DNA from: Actinacidiphila alni
GTDB taxonomy: Bacteria > Actinomycetota > Actinomycetes > Streptomycetales > Streptomycetaceae
Direction: 5' to 3'
Assembly (NCBI RefSeq): GCF_900112845.1
Contig: NZ_FONG01000007.1
Coordinates: forward strand, 248,001-312,000
Length of the DNA stretch: 64,000 bases
In this document: piece after piece, positions 17,795 to 24,697 of the stretch
Numbering within the stretch: the first letter of the stretch is position 1
Layout of the letters: every line of letters starts with the position of its first letter
Notes under the pieces: generated by a model
Told to the model about the DNA's origin: nothing
Database searches by the model: none
The model's input: only the letters and a program-made list of their open reading frames with translations
Made by a program: the position numbers and the translations under genes

Positions 17795-18337
17795 CTAGCC
17801 GCCGATGTCGGACAGTGACGGCACCTTGTCGGTGACGTCCGCTCCGGCGTCCTTGCCCGCCTGCTTCACCTTGTTGATCACGTCGTCGAAGCTGGACACG
17901 ACGGAGTCGGTGGAGTCGCCCTTGCGCAGCTTGGACGGCAGGTCCTTGAGCGCGTCGATGCCCGCGGTCAGCGGTGCCACGGCCTTGCTCAGCGTCGGGT
18001 CGCCCTTGGCGTTGGTGGCCGCGGCCTTCAGCCTGTTGTAGGCGAACCCGCCCGCGAGACCGGCCTTGACCAGCGCGAACGTCCGCCCGTTCGCGCCCTT
18101 CTTGAACTTGCCCGCCCGGTACGGCTTCACGATCCACTGGTACGTGGCGCCGGCCGCGAGGCCCGCGTTGGCCACGAAACGGGTCTTGGCGAGCTTCTGC
18201 CGCTGGGCGGAGCTGGTCGGCGAGGCACCGCTGGTGGACATGTCGTCCGAGGAGTTCCCGCAGGCGGCGACGGTGAAGAAGACGGCGGCGAGCAGCAGCG
18301 CGACGATCGAGCGGCGCAGCGGGATGCCTGTCGGCAC
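17795..18337 (-). CDS. Putative lipoprotein of unknown function
   Basis: A 180-residue protein with a type II signal peptide: a basic N terminus (PLRRS), a hydrophobic core and lipobox VAAC with the lipidated C26, then a Ser/Thr-rich spacer. The mature part has a GLAAGATYQWIVKPYRAGKF stretch followed by helical, lysine-rich sequence (RLKAAATNAKGD, VINKVKQAGKDAG). GTG 18337 has GGAGGT 4-9 nt upstream. It is convergent with the DUF5336-like gene. I know similar proteins as conserved streptomycete hypothetical lipoproteins and cannot assign a function. Confidence 0.8.
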   Translation of the reverse strand: MPTGIPLRRSIVALLLAAVFFTVAACGNSSDDMSTSGASPTSSAQRQKLAKTRFVANAGLAAGATYQWIVKPYRAGKFKKGANGRTFALVKAGLAGGFAYNRLKAAATNAKGDPTLSKAVAPLTAGIDALKDLPSKLRKGDSTDSVVSSFDDVINKVKQAGKDAGADVTDKVPSLSDIGG

Positions 18338-18554
18338 GGGGACCTCCGGGTGACGGGTCTGCGGTCTGTCGCAGCTTCACCCGGCCGCGGTCCGTCCGCC
18401 ACCCGGGCGCGGCCCGTCCGCCACTCGGCCGCCCGCTCGCCCCGCGACCTGGCCTTCCGGTCATTAATGGCCAGAACATGACACTCCGCACCCGGTCCCG
18501 GCCGGCCGGTTCGAAAGGGAGTTTCACCGCGGAGACTCGGGCAATGCGAGGGTC

Positions 18555-18842
18555 ATGGCCAGACGGTATGGCGGTAACCCCGCCGCGGCGATCATCCTCC
18601 TCGTCGCAGACATCGCTGCACTGATCCTGATCCTGTGGATCATCTTCTTCGTGTTCGACGCCAACCGCGCGAACGACCTCGTCAACTGGGTCCATCACTC
18701 GGCGAATTGGCTCGCGGGCTGGTCCAAGGACCTGTTCACGGTGGACAACGCCAAATGGCGCACCGTGCTCAACTACGGTCTGCCCGCGGTCGTCTACCTG
18801 CTGATCGCGCACGCGATCGCGGGCCGGGTCAACCGCGCCTGA
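18555..18842 (+). CDS. Small two-helix membrane protein
   Basis: A 95-residue protein with two membrane segments (about residues 11-34, AAIILLVADIAALILILW, and 70-88, YGLPAVVYLLIAHAIAG) joined by a Trp/Asn-rich loop (NWVHHSANWLAGWSKDLF). Its sequence is of a type widely conserved in streptomycetes but without assigned function. It is transcribed away from the lipoprotein gene; the 217-bp gap between them should hold both promoters and contains a near-palindrome GGTCATTAATGGCC at 18459-18472. Confidence 0.75.
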   Translation: MARRYGGNPAAAIILLVADIAALILILWIIFFVFDANRANDLVNWVHHSANWLAGWSKDLFTVDNAKWRTVLNYGLPAVVYLLIAHAIAGRVNRA

Positions 18843-18861
18843 CACCCTGCCGGGCCGCCGC

Positions 18862-19980
18862 TCAGCAGCAGCCCGTCCTGCCGGTCACCTCGGGTTCGAG
18901 CCCGACCGGCAGCCGTTCCCCGCCGAAGACCGCGGTGGTCGCCTCGTCCCCCCCGAGCGCGGCCACCGCGAGCAGTACGGCGGCGGCGGTCCAGGTGGTG
19001 CGCTCCAGCGGCCAGACGGCGTCGTCCTCGAAGACGTAGCCGGTCCAGTACATGCCGTCGTCGGCCCGCAGATGGGCCATGTCGGCCAGCAGCCGCACCG
19101 CGCGGTCGGACTCCCCCACCGCCCAGAGCGCCAGGGCGAGTTCGGCGGTCTCGCCGCCGGTCACCCACGGGTTGGGCACCACGCAGCGCACCCCGAGGCC
19201 CGGCACCACGAAGCGCGCCCAGCCCTCCTCGATCCGCGCCAGCGCGCGCGGGCCGCGCAGCGCGCCGGACAGCACCGGGTAGTACCAGTCCATGGAGTAG
19301 CGGCTCTTGTCGAGGAAGCGCTCGGGGTGGCTGCGGATCGCGTGGCCCAGCGCGCCGGTCGCCAACTCCCAGTCGGGCTGCGGCTCTTCACGGTGCTCGG
19401 CGAGCGCGAGCGCGCAGCGCAGCGCCTGATGGACCGACGAACTCCCGGTCAGCAGCGCGTCGTCGACGACCGCGCCGCCCTCTTCCGCGGGCTCCCGCTT
19501 CCAGCCGATCTGGCCGCCGGGCCGCTGGAGCGCCAGCACGAATTCCACCGCCGCGAAGACGGTGGGCCACAGCCGTTCCACGAACGAGTCGTCGCCGGTG
19601 GACAGATAGTGGTGCCAGACGCCGACGGCCACGTACGCGCAGAAGTTGGACTCCTTGGAACGGTCGGTGGGCCGCTCCGGATCGCCGTCGTGGTAGGCGG
19701 CGTACCAGGAGCCGTCCTCGTTCTGGTGCCGGGCCAGCCAGGCGTACGCGGCCTCCGCGCGGTCGTGCTCGCCCGCGGTGTCCAGCGCCATCGCGGCCTC
19801 GACGTGATCCCACGGGTCCAGGTGGTGGCCGCGGAACCACGGGATCGCGCCGTCCTCGCGCTGCGCCGCCGCGATGCCGCGGACGGTGGCCGCGGCCTGC
19901 TCGGCGGAGAGCACACCGGGCAGCACCAGCCGCTCGGCCCGTTCCGGCCTGCGCCGGGGCTCGCGGCGGGGAGGGGTCAC
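18862..19980 (-). CDS. Prenyltransferase/terpene-cyclase-fold (alpha-toroid) protein
   Basis: A 372-residue protein annotated as prenyltransferase in related genomes. It has the repeated QxxDG-type units of alpha/alpha toroids (AQREDGAIPWFRG, RHQNEDGSWYAAYHDG) and conserved acidic and aromatic residues (DHVEAAMALDTAGEHD, SKESNFCAYVAVGVWHHYL). It lacks the DxDD motif of squalene-hopene cyclases, so it is more likely a glycoside- or lipid-processing toroid than a true cyclase. GTG 19980 overlaps the methyltransferase stop by four bases. It is the last gene of the glycosyltransferase-methyltransferase-toroid operon. Substrate unknown. Confidence 0.78.
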   Translation of the reverse strand: MTPPRREPRRRPERAERLVLPGVLSAEQAAATVRGIAAAQREDGAIPWFRGHHLDPWDHVEAAMALDTAGEHDRAEAAYAWLARHQNEDGSWYAAYHDGDPERPTDRSKESNFCAYVAVGVWHHYLSTGDDSFVERLWPTVFAAVEFVLALQRPGGQIGWKREPAEEGGAVVDDALLTGSSSVHQALRCALALAEHREEPQPDWELATGALGHAIRSHPERFLDKSRYSMDWYYPVLSGALRGPRALARIEEGWARFVVPGLGVRCVVPNPWVTGGETAELALALWAVGESDRAVRLLADMAHLRADDGMYWTGYVFEDDAVWPLERTTWTAAAVLLAVAALGGDEATTAVFGGERLPVGLEPEVTGRTGCC

Positions 19981-20771
19981 GCCGGGTCCGCGATCGTCGC
20001 GTCCGCCGTCGCAGGGTCCGCGATCGCCGGGTCCGCGATCGTCGCCGCGTCCACCGGCAGGTGCGGCTTGGTCGCGTACGCCACGAAGCTCTTGCCGATC
20101 AGCGGGTTCAGTGCCTGTTCGGCGACCCGGGTGGCCAGCGGTTTCTTCATGATGTCCCAGACCAGGAGCTTGTGGTACAGCTTCACCGGCAGGGCCTTGT
20201 CGTTGTCCACGCCGACCGCGCACTTGATCCACCAGTACGGCGCGTGCAGGCCGTGGGCGTGGTGGGTGCCGTACGGGCGCAGGCCCGCTTCCCGCATCCG
20301 GCCGAGGAGTTCGTCGGCCTTGTAGATGCGGATGTGGCCGCCTTCCACCTCGTGGTACGCGTCGGACAGGGCCCAGCAGACCTTTTCCGGGCCGTAGCGG
20401 GGCACGGTCACCGCGATCCGGCCGCCGGGGCGCAGCACCCGGACCATCTCGGCGAGGACGCCCTTGTCGTCGGGGATGTGCTCCATCACCTCGGAGATGA
20501 TGACGACGTCGAAGCTCTCGTCGGGGAAGGGGAGTTGGAGGGCGTCGCCCTCCATGGCCACCGCGGAGGCGCCCTCCGGTGCCTCGCCCTCGGCCTTCAT
20601 CGCCGCGAACCAGCGGGCGACTTCACGGATTTCGTCGCCGTTGCGGTCGAGCGCGACGACGTGCGCTCCGCGCCGGTAGCACTCGAAGGCGTGGCGGCCC
20701 GCCCCGCAGCCCAGGTCCAGCACGCGGTCGCCTGCGGCGAGCGGGAAGCGGGTGAAGTCGACGGTCAGCAT
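19977..20771 (-). CDS. SAM-dependent methyltransferase of the KstR-linked operon
   Basis: A 264-residue class I methyltransferase. Motif I (VLDLGCGAGRHAFE), post-I acidic (VVALDRNG), and SFDVVIISEVMEHIPDD followed by LRPGGRIAVTVP are typical. Its ATG overlaps the glycosyltransferase stop by one base (TGATG), and the toroid gene starts inside its own stop. The C terminus ends in a short degenerate repeat (ATIADPAIADPATADA) encoded by three copies of GGGTCCGCGATCG at 19984, 20014 and 20029, which looks like a recent slippage expansion outside the fold. Substrate unknown, presumably the glycolipid or metabolite made by the operon. Confidence 0.88.
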   Translation of the reverse strand: MLTVDFTRFPLAAGDRVLDLGCGAGRHAFECYRRGAHVVALDRNGDEIREVARWFAAMKAEGEAPEGASAVAMEGDALQLPFPDESFDVVIISEVMEHIPDDKGVLAEMVRVLRPGGRIAVTVPRYGPEKVCWALSDAYHEVEGGHIRIYKADELLGRMREAGLRPYGTHHAHGLHAPYWWIKCAVGVDNDKALPVKLYHKLLVWDIMKKPLATRVAEQALNPLIGKSFVAYATKPHLPVDAATIADPAIADPATADATIADPA

Positions 20772-22213
20772 CAGCTTTTGCTCCCTACGGGACCGGGTTC
20801 AGTCTCGGTTCGCCCCGAGGGGGCGGTGCTCTTCCCCTCCGGGGCGGTGCGCGTCACCACCGGCCCCAGGGGGGCGGACGCCGTTGTTCTCGGGCCGCCC
20901 GCCGGTGGGGGCTGGTCGCGCAGTTCCCCGCGCCCCTTCGGGGCGCTTCCTCGGTGGGGGTGGGACGCGATGGCCTGGTGGTAGAGGGCCACCGTCGCCT
21001 CGGCGGCGCGGGTCCAGGTGAAGTGGGCCAGGACGCGGGCGCGGCCGGCGGCGGCGAGACGGCGCCGGAGGGCGGGGTCGGCCAGGAGCCGTTCGAGGCC
21101 GGCGGCGAGAGCGCCGGAGTCGCCCGGGGGGACGGCGAGACAGGTCTCGCCGTCGGGCCCCGCGACCTCGGGGATGGCGCCGCCGGTGGTGGCCAGCAGC
21201 GCGGTGCCGGTGGCCATGGCCTCGGCGGCGGGCAGTGAGAAGCCCTCGTAGAGGGAGGGCACGCAGGCGACTTCGGCGCCGCGGATGAGATCGACGAGTT
21301 CGGCGTCGCTGATGCCCTTGACGAACCGCACGGCCTCTTCGAGGCCGAAGCCGTTGATGGCGTCGGCCACCGGCCCCTTCTCGGGGCGTTTGCCGACGAC
21401 GACGAGATGGGCGTCCGGCCGCTGCGTCCGCACCTTGGCGAGCGCTTCGACGAGGAAGACCAGACCCTTGAGCGGAACGTCGGCGCTGGAGGTGGTGACG
21501 ATCCGGCCGGGCACCTCGGGGACGGCCGGGTCGGGCGAGAAGAGCCTGGTGTCGGCGCCGATCGGCACGGTGTGGATACGGCCGGGCCGTACGCCGAGAT
21601 CCTCGACGATCTCGTCGCGCGAGGAGCCGGAGACGGTCACCACGGACGGCAGCCGCCGGGCCACCCGCTTCTGCATGCGCGTGAAGCCGTACCAGCGGCG
21701 TACCGACAGCCGCCGCTTCCAGTCCTGCGCGGCGGCCAGGTCGAGGCGGCGGTCCACGGTGATCGGGTGGTGCACGGTGGTGACCAGCGGCAGGCCGAGG
21801 CCGAGGAGCCCGTAGCCGAGCGTCTGATTGTCGTGCACGACGTCGAACTCGGCGCGGCGGGCGGCGAGATGGCGGCGGGCGCGCAGGCTGAAAGTGAGCG
21901 GTTCGGGGAAGCCGCCGGTCCACATGGTGGCGACTTCGAGCGCGTCGACCCAGTCGCGGTACTCCCCGCGCCCGGGCGTACGGAAGGGGTCGGGCTGCCG
22001 GTACAGGTCGAGGCTGGGCAGCTCGGTGAGGGTGACGCCCTCGCCGACGGAGTCCAGTACGGGGTAGGGCTGCGCGCCGATCACCTCGACGCGGTGGCCG
22101 AGCGCGGCCAGCTCGCGCGACAGGTGCCGGACGTACACGCCCTGGCCGCCGCAGAAGGGATTGCCCTTGTAGCTGAGCAGGGCGATCCGCAGCGGCCTGG
22201 CCTGTGAGGTCAC
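20771..22213 (-). CDS. GT4-family glycosyltransferase with a repeat-derived C-terminal tail
   Basis: A 480-residue GT-B glycosyltransferase. The N-terminal half begins ALLSYKGNPFCGGQGVYVRHLSREL and the C-terminal half has the GT4 donor-site motif (SLYEGFSLPAAEAMATGTALLA, followed by GGAIPEV). It should transfer a sugar from a nucleotide donor to a lipid or small acceptor at the inner membrane. GTG 22213 is preceded by AAGGGGGCC. The natural fold ends around TVALYHQAIASHP; the last 55 or so residues (GRGELRDQPPPAGGP onwards) are coded by a degenerate copy of the 129-nt inverted repeat. First gene of a three-gene coupled operon, divergent from the KstR-like gene. Confidence 0.9.
   Translation of the reverse strand: MTSQARPLRIALLSYKGNPFCGGQGVYVRHLSRELAALGHRVEVIGAQPYPVLDSVGEGVTLTELPSLDLYRQPDPFRTPGRGEYRDWVDALEVATMWTGGFPEPLTFSLRARRHLAARRAEFDVVHDNQTLGYGLLGLGLPLVTTVHHPITVDRRLDLAAAQDWKRRLSVRRWYGFTRMQKRVARRLPSVVTVSGSSRDEIVEDLGVRPGRIHTVPIGADTRLFSPDPAVPEVPGRIVTTSSADVPLKGLVFLVEALAKVRTQRPDAHLVVVGKRPEKGPVADAINGFGLEEAVRFVKGISDAELVDLIRGAEVACVPSLYEGFSLPAAEAMATGTALLATTGGAIPEVAGPDGETCLAVPPGDSGALAAGLERLLADPALRRRLAAAGRARVLAHFTWTRAAEATVALYHQAIASHPHRGSAPKGRGELRDQPPPAGGPRTTASAPLGPVVTRTAPEGKSTAPSGRTETEPGPVGSKS
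20808..20936 (-). repeat. Degenerate copy (a) of the 129-nt inverted-repeat element, inside the glycosyltransferase gene
   Basis: The right arm CGCGCAGTTCCCCGCGCCCC (20917-20936) and the central stretch with GCCGTTGTTCT and GCCGGTGGGGGCTGGT are recognisable. The left arm is eroded. The element is in reverse orientation relative to copies b, c and d. It is read in frame as the protein tail. Confidence 0.7.
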
Positions 22214-22269
22214 TCCGGCCCCCTTCTCAGTTGCGATCGAGCCGGAGCGTAACCGCTGTCGCGCTAATC

Positions 22270-22283
22270 TAGAACAAGTTTCA
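22270..22283. promoter_or_regulatory. KstR-type operator
   Basis: TAGAACAAGTTTCA matches the known KstR box (consensus TnnAACnnGTTnnA) in its AACnnGTT core. It lies in the 209-bp gap between the divergent glycosyltransferase operon and the KstR-like regulator gene, 57 bp before the former's start. The match is seen directly; binding is inferred from the family. Confidence 0.65.
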
Positions 22284-22422
22284 GACGTGATGGTACAGAA
22301 ACCGAATCTACCGGCCGCCGGACGGTCGGTTCACGCCGTCACGGGTGATTCGCACCACGACACCCGCCCTGCCATCATGCACGCAGCGCGGCACACCGGC
22401 AGCACGGCAGGGGATGAGGCAG

Positions 22423-23058
22423 ATGACCACGGACTCCAGGCCGTCCGCCGCCGCCGTACCGCTGGTGCCGCCGCCCTCGCCTCCGCTGACCGAACGGCAG
22501 GAGGCACGGCGGCGGCGGATCCTGCACGCCACCGCCCAGCTGGCCTGCCGCGGCGGGTTCGACGCCGTGCAGATGCGGGAGGTCGCCGAGACGTCGGAAG
22601 TGGCGCTCGGCACGCTCTACCGCTACTTCCCTTCCAAGATCCATCTGCTGGTCGCCACGATGCAGGACCAGCTCGGGCAGCTCCACGAGACGCTGCGCAA
22701 GCGGCCCCCGGTGGCGGCGGACCCGGCCGAGCGGGTCGCCGAGACCCTGATGCGGGCCTTCCGCGCGATGCAGCGCGAGCCGCATCTGGCGGACGCGATG
22801 GTGCGCGCCCTGACCTTCGCCGACCGGTCGGTGAGCGCCGAGGTCGACACCGTCTCGCGGCTGACCACCGCGATCATCCTGGACGCGATGGGCCTGGACG
22901 CCGCCCCGACCGCGGAACAGCTCTCGGCGGTCCGCGTCATCGAGCACACCTGGCACTCGGCGCTGGTCACCTGGCTGTCGGGCCGCGCCTCGATCGCCCA
23001 GGTGAAGATCGACATCCAGACCGTCTGCCGGCTGATCGACCTCACGGCGCCCCGGTAG
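22423..23058 (+). CDS. kstR: KstR-like TetR-family repressor
   Basis: A 211-residue TetR regulator. The N-terminal helix-turn-helix is at residues about 35-75 (GFDAVQMREVAETSEVALG, TLYRYFPSKIHLLVA). Both this part and the ligand domain (AMQREPHLADAMVRALTFAD, EVDTVSRL, VWHSALVTWLSGRAS-like HTWHSALVTWLSGRAS) closely resemble KstR, the mycobacterial repressor of cholesterol breakdown that senses a steroid-CoA. ATG 22423 has GATGAGG just upstream; ATG 22414 is an alternative. A KstR-type box 140 bp upstream fits autoregulation and control of the divergent operon. The ligand in this organism is unknown. Confidence 0.87.
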   Translation: MTTDSRPSAAAVPLVPPPSPPLTERQEARRRRILHATAQLACRGGFDAVQMREVAETSEVALGTLYRYFPSKIHLLVATMQDQLGQLHETLRKRPPVAADPAERVAETLMRAFRAMQREPHLADAMVRALTFADRSVSAEVDTVSRLTTAIILDAMGLDAAPTAEQLSAVRVIEHTWHSALVTWLSGRASIAQVKIDIQTVCRLIDLTAPR

Positions 23059-23240
23059 TCCCTCCCGTGCCGCCCGGCGCGGCCCCGCCGGGTGCGGAGC
23101 GGCCCCGCCGGCCGCCCGGCCGCACACCGGCCCTTCACGGGAGCTTCACCGGGTCCCCGCGGGCCCGCCGTCCGCCGTACCGTCGTTCCCGGCACCCGGG
23201 AAACCGCATACCCGGTCAACCGACCTGCACCCAAAGGGAG

Positions 23241-23293
23241 TTGACTGTTCGCGTGCGCGGGAGCGCGCGAAGGATATGGGGCAATAGTGCCCC
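23241..23293 (+). promoter_or_regulatory. Upstream region of the second XRE gene with a small palindrome
   Basis: The 326-bp gap before the XRE gene holds TTGACT at 23241-23246 and the perfect hairpin GGGGCA-ATAG-TGCCCC at 23278-23293. No -10 box at proper spacing is convincing. The palindrome lies 92-107 bp upstream of the start and may be an operator. Nothing else recognisable lies in 23059-23240 apart from a loose CTCCCGTG / CACGGGAG pairing after the KstR gene that could end its transcript. Confidence 0.35.
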
Positions 23294-23384
23294 ACTGCAA
23301 CCTTGTCTCCGAAATTTCCAGAAACGATCTGGACCCCGCGTGAGCGGAACGGCAGACTCGGAACCACCATTCAGAAGGGACACC

Positions 23385-24239
23385 ATGCCGCTGAGAAGCA
23401 CCGCAACCGCCCGCCAGGAGCGCCTCGGTGCAGAGCTACGGAAAATGCGGGAAGCGGCGGGCATCACCGCCCGCGACACCGCCCGGCTGCTCGGCACCGA
23501 CCCGGCGAAGGTGAGTCATATCGAGGCGGGGCGGCTCGGCGTGAGCGAGGAGCGGTTACGCAGACTCGCGGCCTTCTACGAGTGCGGTGACACCGCGCTG
23601 ATCGACGCACTCGTGATCATGGCCAACAGTCAGGGCCGTAAGGGCTGGTGGGAGACCTACCGGGGCGTCGTCCCCGCCGGGCTGCTCGACATCGCCGAAC
23701 TCGAACACCACGCCACCCGGCTCCGCACCATCCAGATCACCCACATCCCCGGGGTGTTCCAGACCGAGGACTACACCCGTACGGTCTTCGGCTACGCCAT
23801 TCCGCAGCTGCCCGACAACGAGCTGGAGGCCCGGGTGGCCCAGCGCATGGAGCGCTCGGGGGTGCTCTACCGGGAGACGGCTCCGCCGTACGAGGCACTG
23901 ATCCACGAGGCCGCGCTGCGCATGCGCTTCGGCGGCGGGAAGGTGGCGCGGGCCCAGCTCGAACACATCCAGGAACTCAGCCACCTGCCGCACATCAGCG
24001 TCCGGGTGATCCCGTTCGCGGCGGACGGCCACATAGGTTCAGGACACGCGATGCTCTATGCGAGCGGTCCGGTCCGGCCGCTCGACACCGTCCAGATCGA
24101 CTCGGCGCACGGCATCAGCTTTCTGCACGCGGCGCCGCATCTCGCCAATTACCGCGTTCTCTACAACACCCTCGCGGAGGTGGCGCTGGATCAGTCCCGG
24201 TCCCGGGATTTCATCCGCGACATCTCCCAAGACCTCTGA
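23385..24239 (+). CDS. WhiJ/AbaA-type XRE regulator with DUF5753 (second copy)
   Basis: A 284-residue regulator. The XRE helix-turn-helix covers residues about 12-65 (LGAELRKMREAAGITARDTAR, AKVSHIEAGRLGVSEERL), then the DUF5753 domain (ITHIPGVFQTEDYTRTVFGY, LYRETAPPYEALIHEAALRM, VRVIPFAADGHIGSGHAML). ATG 23385 follows AGAAGGGACACC. It is followed after 12 bp by a DUF397 gene, forming the typical pair; here no HATPase gene is adjacent. Length and domains are complete. Confidence 0.92.
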   Translation: MPLRSTATARQERLGAELRKMREAAGITARDTARLLGTDPAKVSHIEAGRLGVSEERLRRLAAFYECGDTALIDALVIMANSQGRKGWWETYRGVVPAGLLDIAELEHHATRLRTIQITHIPGVFQTEDYTRTVFGYAIPQLPDNELEARVAQRMERSGVLYRETAPPYEALIHEAALRMRFGGGKVARAQLEHIQELSHLPHISVRVIPFAADGHIGSGHAMLYASGPVRPLDTVQIDSAHGISFLHAAPHLANYRVLYNTLAEVALDQSRSRDFIRDISQDL

Positions 24240-24251
24240 AAGGCCCCGCCG

Positions 24252-24437
24252 ATGACCGCGCCCGCGTCACTCGTTTGGCAGAAGTCCACGTACTCGCAGG
24301 AACAGGGCGAGTGCGTCGAGCTGGCCGAGGACGGCGGCGCGGTCCTGCTCCGCGAGAGCGACGACCCCACCGTCGTGCTGAGTACCACCCCGACCGCGCT
24401 GGCCCGTTTTCTACGGGCCATCAAACGCGGCGGATAG
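24252..24437 (+). CDS. DUF397 partner protein (second copy)
   Basis: A 61-residue protein that is almost only the DUF397 domain (LVWQKSTYSQEQGECVELAED, AVLLRESDDPTVVLSTTP, ALARFLRAIKRGG). It starts 12 bp after the XRE gene with GAAAGGCCCCGCC as the upstream region. Like other DUF397 proteins it probably modulates its cognate XRE partner. A strong hairpin follows at 24451. Confidence 0.9.
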   Translation: MTAPASLVWQKSTYSQEQGECVELAEDGGAVLLRESDDPTVVLSTTPTALARFLRAIKRGG

Positions 24438-24450
24438 CCGCACGGGCGGC

Positions 24451-24489
24451 GGGCGCGGGCGGACGCATTCGGGGTGTCCGCCCGCGCCC
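24451..24489 (+). terminator. Terminator hairpin after the XRE-DUF397 pair
   Basis: GGGCGCGGGCGGAC (24451-24464) pairs perfectly with GTCCGCCCGCGCCC (24476-24489) across an 11-nt loop, 13 nt after the stop codon. No T-tract follows, as is common in this genus. Confidence 0.75.
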
Positions 24490-24521
24490 GTCGGCGTGCC
24501 GCACCGGGCCCGCGTCAGGAC

Positions 24522-24544
24522 TGATACCGGTTCTCGTTATGACG
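24522..24544. promoter_or_regulatory. Possible Zur/Fur-family box upstream of the ECF operon
   Basis: TGATACCGGTTCTCG with the following TTATGACG is an AT-richer, imperfectly palindromic patch in an otherwise very GC-rich leader, 154-176 bp before the first gene of the transporter operon. It shares the TGAnAnnGnTTnTC skeleton of actinobacterial Zur sites. I looked for a cobalamin riboswitch in 24440-24697 and did not see a B12 box. Confidence 0.3.
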
Positions 24545-24697
24545 GGCCGGGCCGGCCGGGGTACGGCCCCCGCACCCCGGCCCGGGGCCCGTGACCCGCT
24601 GGGCCGGCCACCGGCCTACCGGGGCGTACGGACATTCGCAGCAGGACGTTAAGGTATCGGGACACCTCCCGCACCCCTACGCAAAGGCCCCACCCCC

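Noticed and set aside
18459..18472. GGTCATTAATGGCC as a defined operator
   Set aside because: Only a near-palindrome with no regulator nearby and no match to a motif I know; mentioned with the adjacent gene but not called.
24440..24697. Cobalamin riboswitch before the ECF operon
   Set aside because: Searched by eye for a B12 box (GCCACTG / GCCAGGAGACC-like) and conserved stems. None found, so vitamin B12 uptake is only one hypothesis.
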